A stretch of 64,000 nt of DNA from RAM1 sp041905405 (GTDB taxonomy: Bacteria; Pseudomonadota; Gammaproteobacteria; Burkholderiales; Burkholderiaceae_C): NCBI GenBank assembly GCA_041905405.1, contig JAYRLC010000019.1, positions 6,234 through 70,233 of the forward strand. The letters run 5' to 3'. The translations under genes were made by a program, and so were the position numbers. The stretch's first letter is position 1. Each line of letters begins with the position of its first letter. Below the pieces are notes generated by a model. The model was given only the letters and a program-made list of their open reading frames with translations. It did not search any database and was not told the DNA's origin. Shown here piece by piece: positions 61,201 to 64,000 of this stretch.

Positions 61201-63963
61201 CTGTTTGTCCAGCGCTTGCTGCAACCCCTCCATCAGCGCGGCAGCGTATTTTTGCGCCGACTTGCCGCCTCCGCCTTCGTTGAATTCAAGGTCATAGGCC
61301 AGCTCCCCCGTGTCGCCCCATTGCGCCTGGGCCTGTCCGTGCTGCTGCGGCGGCTCATCCTTGCCCATCAGGAAGCTGCCCACCACCATGAACGCGGCCA
61401 GCACCTGCCCCGCCACAGGTACAGCATTCACCGCGAGGATGGTGCTCATGGCCCCCGTCATCGCGCCCATGGCATCGCCCCGGGCGATGGCCGCGATTGT
61501 GTTCAGCCCCGGCAACACTCCCGCTGCATCGATCCCCAACGCGGGGCCGAGGGCCTTGCTCGCTATCTGGTCGCCCACCGCGTCTGCGAAAGAAACGGCG
61601 TTGATCACCATCCCGGCCGTGTCGCCCCGCTCTGCCGCCGCCAGGAAGCCCAACGCTGCCCCCGCCCCCTGCAACGCAGAGTTGCTGATGCCCAAGTCAT
61701 TTGCGAGCCCGCCTTCTGTCAGCCCATTGGCCTGGCTGATCACACCCGTCAGCGCCGACAGGCGCTGCACGTCGCTCATGTCGTCCCAGTTGCGCAGCCC
61801 CGCCATTGCGTTAACGAAGCCCACGTAGCCCGCGCCCTGCACGGCGGCCGCATCAGTAGCAGCGGCGGCAGCCTGGTAGTCGTCGTATTGCTGCTGCGTG
61901 ATCGGGTTGCCGCTGCCGTCCGCATAGCCGCGGCTGCCATCCATGTCACGGGTCACCGTGTAGTTGCCACGGCCCGTCACCGTCTCGCTCACGATGTCGC
62001 CATCTTCGTTCAGGGTGAAGACAGTGTTGGTGTTAGCGCGGATGGTGGTAAAGACCGGAGCCGATGGGGGTGGGGGCGATGACGCGGAGTCGCTGCCGGA
62101 ACCGGCATCTGTGACCACGCCGCCAGTGCCTGCATCGGCGTATTGCACGCCGGGTGCGGGCGATGGCGCGGGCGTCAGGCCCAGTGTTTCCTCCAGCTGA
62201 CTAACCTGGTCATCGGTCAGGTCAGGCTCCAGCGCCGGGGACGTTGGCGCAGGCGGTGCTGCTGGCGGCGCAGCCGGCAGGTCCAGCCCGTTGATGCCCC
62301 CAAGCGTGCGTTCATAAACGTCCTGCGGAATCGGCAGTTTCGACCCCGCGTTGATGCTGTTCAGGTCAGCGTTGGGACCGTAGATAGCTTTTAAGTGATC
62401 CGCAAACTGCTCGGGCTCCATGCCAAAGCGATGCGCAACGCTGGTCACGGTATCGCCCGGTTGGACGGTGATTGCGTTGTCGCCATTCCAGCTTGGAAGG
62501 GCAGTGGTTGCGTTGTATCTGCTGACGGCGCTCTGCTCCATCTGCCCGCTATCGCGGTTCAGCGTCCAGCGCTGGCCACTTTGATAGTCGGTCGCACCAA
62601 CCACCCTATAGCTGTCGGGCCCGCCCTGCGAGCTTCCTTCATGGACAGCTTCGTTGTCGACGCGATTGCTTGCACGGTCCACGACCTGCGTGACGCGCGT
62701 GACAGTGTCGCCGCTTTTGATTTCAATGGTCTTGATGAGTTTTCCGGGTTCGGAAGTAGCACTCCAGGTTTCGCTGCTGTTGCCGCTGACGATGCGCGTT
62801 CCCAAGGGCCATCCATTGGGTCCAGTCGAGTTCGTTGCATTGATTTCGCCGCGCACGAATGAATCCTGCGTGCCTTGCTGCTGCGTGTCCGCAGGGCTGA
62901 GCGGCAAGCTGCCTAAATCGGCAGGTAGCGGCATGCCGATCTGGGCGAAGTGAGGAACGATATGACTTGCAACCGCCGGGTCCGTCGGGTTCTGCGCGGC
63001 AAAGTTGCGCAGTTGGTCCAGCGTCATTCGGGAGACCTGATCCGAGGCAGCGTCGCCATACTGCCCGCGCACGGATTCAGCCAGAACGCGCCGTGCTCCC
63101 AGTTCGGCCGCGGTTGTCGCATCTGCCCGCTCACCGCGATACAACGTCGGGTTCGCTGTGCTTTGATACCAGCCCGGCTCCCGCGTGACAATTTCGCCGC
63201 GATACAGCGACGGGCTACCGTTGTCGTAGACGTAGCCGTCGTAGGGTTCGTGATTGAGGATGTTTTGGGCGAGCGTTTTGGCGGTTGCATTGCCTCCGAA
63301 GTAAAGGGCCCCGGTGGCGAGAACACCAAATACCGGACTAACCGTTGTGAACCCCGCGATAACTCCACTACCAGAGGCGACCGCAGCAACCCCTCCTACA
63401 ATCCCACTGCCCTCAGCGACCACGCCTCGCGAGTCACCGGAAAGCGCAGACGAGCCAAGCGTTGCGCCATCAATCCTATTTCCTACAAATCCCGCCAACT
63501 TTCCAACAACTGTGCCTCCCTTGAAATCTTCGGCTGTACTGAGGACCGCACCTGTGTGATCGGCAAATGCAAAAGGACTGTAGTCCGGTAACTTGATGTT
63601 GGAGATTTCTACGGGTAGCGGCGTGCCCGCGGTTGCGGCACCTATTTTTCCATCTGCGCCGACGCTGTAGCGATGACTTTCATTGCGAATCAATCCCCCC
63701 GTCTGCGTGATCGTTCCGCCTTGCAATCTGCCATCAAGCCCATAGTTCAGCGCGTAGGTCACCTTCGCCGTGAGGTCAGCGGCGGTAGGCAATGTCGCGT
63801 GCACGGCTTGGTTGACTACTGTGGGCTGGCTGAAGGTAACTGTTTCTGTGTAGCCGACCACTTTCCCGTTGACTAGAACGGCAACTCGATTACCTTGTAT
63901 AGCTGGCGTACCAATGCTGCCAAGAGTCGACGAGCCAGAGAGGCTATTTGTCGCTCCGCTCAT
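49300..63963 (-). CDS. Giant type I-secreted cadherin-repeat protein with LysM domain
   Basis: A 4,887-aa protein with no signal peptide, as expected for type I secretion. Residues 1-490 are a unique N-terminus with a hydrophobic stretch at about 185-225. A LysM domain lies at about 495-545 (VQPGDTVTSVAHRFGMEPEQF). A strongly hydrophobic region at about 770-870 (including LNTIAAIARGDAM and VLAAFMVVGSFLMG) could insert in membranes. A proline/alanine-rich linker spans about 1225-1655. Thirty cadherin-like repeats of about 100 residues follow (VND.PVA..E....EDT...., LLANDSD.D, F.P..NYHG.A.F.YTV.D). The C-terminus has calcium-binding DIDGDG, DADDNGQID and DTDGDGKIT loops and an alanine/valine-rich tail. 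No GGxGxDxxx repeats are seen. Minus-strand GAAGGA precedes the ATG. Confidence 0.9.
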   Translation of the reverse strand: MSGATNSLSGSSTLGSIGTPAIQGNRVAVLVNGKVVGYTETVTFSQPTVVNQAVHATLPTAADLTAKVTYALNYGLDGRLQGGTITQTGGLIRNESHRYSVGADGKIGAATAGTPLPVEISNIKLPDYSPFAFADHTGAVLSTAEDFKGGTVVGKLAGFVGNRIDGATLGSSALSGDSRGVVAEGSGIVGGVAAVASGSGVIAGFTTVSPVFGVLATGALYFGGNATAKTLAQNILNHEPYDGYVYDNGSPSLYRGEIVTREPGWYQSTANPTLYRGERADATTAAELGARRVLAESVRGQYGDAASDQVSRMTLDQLRNFAAQNPTDPAVASHIVPHFAQIGMPLPADLGSLPLSPADTQQQGTQDSFVRGEINATNSTGPNGWPLGTRIVSGNSSETWSATSEPGKLIKTIEIKSGDTVTRVTQVVDRASNRVDNEAVHEGSSQGGPDSYRVVGATDYQSGQRWTLNRDSGQMEQSAVSRYNATTALPSWNGDNAITVQPGDTVTSVAHRFGMEPEQFADHLKAIYGPNADLNSINAGSKLPIPQDVYERTLGGINGLDLPAAPPAAPPAPTSPALEPDLTDDQVSQLEETLGLTPAPSPAPGVQYADAGTGGVVTDAGSGSDSASSPPPPSAPVFTTIRANTNTVFTLNEDGDIVSETVTGRGNYTVTRDMDGSRGYADGSGNPITQQQYDDYQAAAAATDAAAVQGAGYVGFVNAMAGLRNWDDMSDVQRLSALTGVISQANGLTEGGLANDLGISNSALQGAGAALGFLAAAERGDTAGMVINAVSFADAVGDQIASKALGPALGIDAAGVLPGLNTIAAIARGDAMGAMTGAMSTILAVNAVPVAGQVLAAFMVVGSFLMGKDEPPQQHGQAQAQWGDTGELAYDLEFNEGGGGKSAQKYAAALMEGLQQALDKQPGFAVIPERVPQVGWVLEPAQDNLDRVYLAWVDDSGQRHTRWYTDEGQPQPNRHGEAAGVKDIGSDFLEIALSQGAIAPAAQVKELRQNWIEAMAPVVTLQAQVAELDKLAEPVRPYQAMQGEQGTVWYDSVNPLRLAELEGQMAPLQQQALDLRAKARAQFEAELKGIEGVGAGAGTGNKPQTALELQFFKEVLADGSGTLHITRDGKGGEIRFLDANNTRVFDGKAEHTHGGVLDPNKPAELNIEAGDKGLLSTTNRTVASTTVQTRTTVGVDDARRVDGEEGDVLRGQDSGQQTHMGPGGSAVVGDVPSAPVASTATTQEQPAADEPAAPRETVTVGAQAQAPAPSPAETAAEAIELTSTVTQGQDATQQTAGQAAVQDGTAGSEQTGQSQNQQTVQTADADSVQSDDTATGTTTSTGDTITVTKGDSRITSATTPAPAPRAPAPAPAAGPALAFVPQQPATQEQERRQALAAMVNSAQSASPLGGDAGLAGLAAVGVAAAGAHLGAQAQPLVAQAVAVQQQAEQAQTQSQIAAATAPASTPAFQSTWVADAPVPSAATGSGDSTALQLMQVNLGSYQVGGVASQPAATAPVAASPAEPAQPAVGAVVTVQWQGAVAAPPATVAGNSPATPAASASATAVAPVPAPAAPVVPAPVFTDGAFASTPSAPSPAPSPAPSVVPAPAPAPVAVVPAPAPAPMPVGDGGNGGGNGSGGGGNVPAPAPAPGVPAAQPAYIFTDHPALTQTVWSGVEDTSLVFNTGMLTAYRADEGRMTFMAVGQVTGGQAALVDGQIVFRPDPHHNGDASFSFTVQNAWGQSSIGTARLQLQAVNDAPVARADSLAGEEDRVLWLDAAALLANDADVDDTTLLITAVGAATGGQVALHAQPDGSQRVAFTPDANFHGAASFDYTITDPHGELSTAMAQVRVGAVNDVPVAHGESASIDEDNAITFTPAQLLANDSDADTATDGQVLTVTAVTGAQNGVVTLLANGDVRFTPHANYHGPAQFSYTVADGAGDTADATVNLTVLSVNDTPVAVGESAAATEDTTLVIAAGTLLGNDSDVDTATDGQILSISAIDGATHGTVDLVTLPDGSQQVHYTPSAHYHGPAQFRYTVSDGAGGTATAVATLNVQAVNDVPVAQGESASLDEDNAIVFTQAQLLANDSDVDTATDSQVLTVAAVTGAQNGTVTLLANGDVRFVPNANYHGPAQFSYTVADGAGGMADATVNLTVLSVNDVPVAVSDQLALAEDSSATLTAADLLGNDTDADAATDGDVLTLTRVFDAQHCTVVLNADGTVSFAPEANYHGNARFSYEVTDALGATSTAVAVVGVNAVNDAPVAQADSRAIQEDQRLVLDQTDLLANDSDEDIATDGDSLRVASVGNATGGTVRLLVDGQGRAQIEFTPDAHFHGVASFDYVAADSFGATSTARMTLNVTAVNDAPVARGEVTSFNEDNAITFTQAQLLANDSDADTATDGQVLTVTAVSGASHGAVTLLPNGDVRFTPHANYHGPAQFSYTVSDGEGGTAQASVSLTVLSVNDTPVAQGESFNATEDTTLAIAASTLLANDSDADTATDGQILSISAVDGATHGTVVLVTLPDGSQQVNYTPDANHHGPAQFRYTVSDGAGGTATAVATLNVQAVNDVPVAQGETASLNEDNAITFTQAQLLANDSDADSATDGQVLTVAAVTGAQNGTVTLLVNSDGSGDVRFTPDANYHGPARFSYTVSDGAGGTAEATVNLTVLPVNDTPVAQGESFDATEDTTLAIAASTLLANDSDADTATDGQVLTVSAVSAITGATHGTVSLVTLADGSQQVNYVPDANYHGPAQFSYTVSDGAGGTVTAVAALTVAPVNDVPVVQGESGSTAEDTALSWTSAALLANDTDADAATDGQTLAVQAVQNAQHGVVTLAADGRVTFTPDANHHGAASFQYVVTDGAGGTARGTVTLNVTPVNDLPVVQGESASLDEDNAITFTQAQLLANDSDVDMATDGQVLTVMAVSGASHGTVTLLPNGDVRFIPDADYSGPAQFSYTVADGAGGTAQATVALTVLSVNDAPVAVGETASSLEDRVVHIDPANLLANDSDVDDVHASLRITALGAAQGGAVALESLADGAQRILFTPTANWHGAASFSYTVTDPQGASSVATAVLQIAAENDAPVVAGETSTTQEDTALLYTAASLLANDSDVDTATDGDVLRIASVQDARHGTVWLDAAGDVRFTPDANYHGPAGFSYTVTDLAGAARTAPVQIDIQPVNDAPVVTGEVTDADEDAALVFSAAQLLANDTDADTATDTDTLRLASAQGAEHGTVWLDAAGDVRFAADANYHGPAAFTYTVADAAGASSTARVQVNLRPVNDAPVAVGETATTNEDTGLVFSAAQLLANDTDVDVATTGDVLRIAGVGNAQGGTAWIQADGSVRFQPDANYHGAAGFSYTVADSAGAQATASVSLTVLPVNDLPLLTGETVDSDEDVVLLIAPALLLANDRDVEPGALTLTAVSGAVHGTVALVNGLDGQPQIEFVPEPNYHGPARFDYDVTDADGGTSRATVVLNLAEVNDVPVAQPDAGAAELTGAEDTALTIALAQLTGNDSDADGDALTVTAVSAAVHGSVALVDGAVRFMPERDYYGPASFVYTVQDGRGGQAQALATLQITPANDVPVVGGETVAGVEDTALVIAAQALLANDHDIDSAQLSVTAVGNAHGGTVTLLGDGSVRFEPLADHTGAAGFDYTVSDGDGGQSTASVVVQLAPVNDAPRLLGETIAAVEDTPLSIDAALLLANDNDVDGPGPDGRADLRITSVGNAAHGGVALTGDGRIVFTPDADYAGAAGFDYTVTDAQGAASTVRATLNVAPVNDAPRLLGETVAAEEDTVVTLTAAQLLANDHDVDGGALSIVSADNASHGSVVLQGDGSIVFTPDLNYNGAATLTYTVSDGVGGLSQATVNLNLAAVNDAPSLQADALSTAENQPLVVSAATLLANDSDVDGPHAALQVTAVGNARHGSVSLSGGQVTFTPDANWFGPAGFDYTVTDAQGGQSTATAQVAVQWVNRAPTAAADTLATQNEDTNVLILAGALLANDSDGDSARGAADSLRITGVAAVAGQTHGSVSLTAEGNVLFVPDADYAGPVSFSYTVADAAGLQSTATAGFTVANVNDAPTVVGEVIRAKNQPQVWIDPATLLANDSDKDSVHQPQDLHIVAVDGAAGGSVALQADGRLLFTPTSPGLGSFSYTVQDAGGATAQGTAQVNTGNAAPVAVGESTTLAEDQVRTFSPAELLANDSDADNAHGDLRISAVGGATGGTVALDAQGQVVFTPTLNHTGAAGFSYTVADGDGGSAQASVSLNYTPVNDAPVAVGESYTFSEDQVATISTASLLQNDSDVDGPGALTIGSVSNASGGTANLQGGQVVFTPWANYYGAAGFTYTVQDGAGGTSQARADLYFNPVNDAPVVNNEFLSTGLQDTPMHFSQASLLQNDTDVETPGQLSISQVYGASNGSVSLSGGTVTFTPNAGYYGAASFSYVVSDPQGGQGVGTASVNVARVNHSPVAVDDSFSTQEDQATLIWASQLLANDRDDGGAGNLRISWVGSPTNGVIQDQGNGSALFTPAHNFYGTATFQYEVMDAEGARTNATAYVNVASVNDAPVANTDYLTGYARLATYYEAWQLLGNDWDPDGSGLSLAGIGLANGGGLNWIVPNQSFSFLPVNEGTASFSYWVQDAGGAQTMGTAYVNALPNPNGYAPLALDIDGDGVELVSAAASITFADVDSDGIAERLGWVAPDDAVLAYDADDNGQIDIATETSFVQYVPGAKTDLEGLAAFDTDGDGKITAADAQWERFGALQDGNASGTQDAGEFRSLDAVGIQGISLTRQGASATVEGNVVFGTAEVTHTDGTVSQAADVMFAVQKPAADEVAHFNQMAQNFNQLCASVGTADPPLAAVAAVAAVATQPADVVDTLVDAANAATLNVVATS

Positions 63964-64000
63964 GCTTCGTCCTTCTGTCCTGGAGTTTTGATAGCGCTAA

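Noticed and set aside
49300..63963. RTX nonapeptide repeats in the giant protein
   Set aside because: Reading the protein, only glycine/asparagine runs (no aspartates in register) and a few EF-hand-like DxDxDG loops at the C-terminus were found; no GGxGxDxxx series.

Overview
The window is high-G+C DNA from a beta-proteobacterium, most likely family Comamonadaceae (Burkholderiales). The evidence is protein-level resemblance and familiar gene orders: fkpB-ispH, PHP phosphatase-yciO-site-2 protease-trpS, mrp divergent from metG, and a Bug-type solute receptor beside a catabolic operon. All names come from reading the sequence; no database search was possible.

Layout. 1-4.1 kb: two tandem degenerate histidine kinase/receiver-like genes, a YpfJ-type zinc peptidase, pyroglutamyl peptidase and a glutathione transferase. 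4.2-8.6 kb: PHP phosphatase, EamA transporter, YciO-like protein, site-2 protease and trpS. 8.7-16.6 kb: a two-component pair with overlapping 3' ends, small accessory genes, a Gre-factor/MORN-repeat pair, a lipase-like hydrolase and an IclR regulator. 16.7-20.4 kb: a Rieske oxygenase operon (alpha, beta, class II aldolase, Bug receptor). 20.4-21.2 kb: a Phd/VapC-type toxin-antitoxin pair. 21.2-25.1 kb: serS with a serine tRNA just downstream, then a dehydratase/ispH/FKBP operon. 25.1-30.3 kb: radC, an Smr protein, mazEF, truncated globin and a large FtsX-like permease.

30.3-34.8 kb is an integron-like island without an integrase: an attI-like site with promoter and leader ORF, a membrane-protein cassette, a 58-bp attC split by an IS1182-family element, a serine-hydrolase cassette with its own attC, and a brnTA pair. 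34.9-43.9 kb: LysR regulator, mrp, metG (with a palindromic repeat read in frame), a 918-aa protein resembling ShET2/EspL cysteine-protease effectors, a small lipoprotein and a SulP transporter.

43.8-64 kb, all on the minus strand, is the most striking locus. A 4,887-residue protein carries a LysM domain, hydrophobic segments and 30 cadherin-like repeats. It is followed by tightly coupled genes for a complete type I secretion system (ABC exporter, HlyD adaptor, TolC-like channel) and a HlyC-type toxin-activating acyltransferase. I infer a secreted giant adhesin/toxin that may be fatty-acylated before export, although it has no recognisable RTX nonapeptide repeats.

Several genes across the window have a -10-like hexamer six or seven bases before the start codon, suggesting widespread leaderless transcription.
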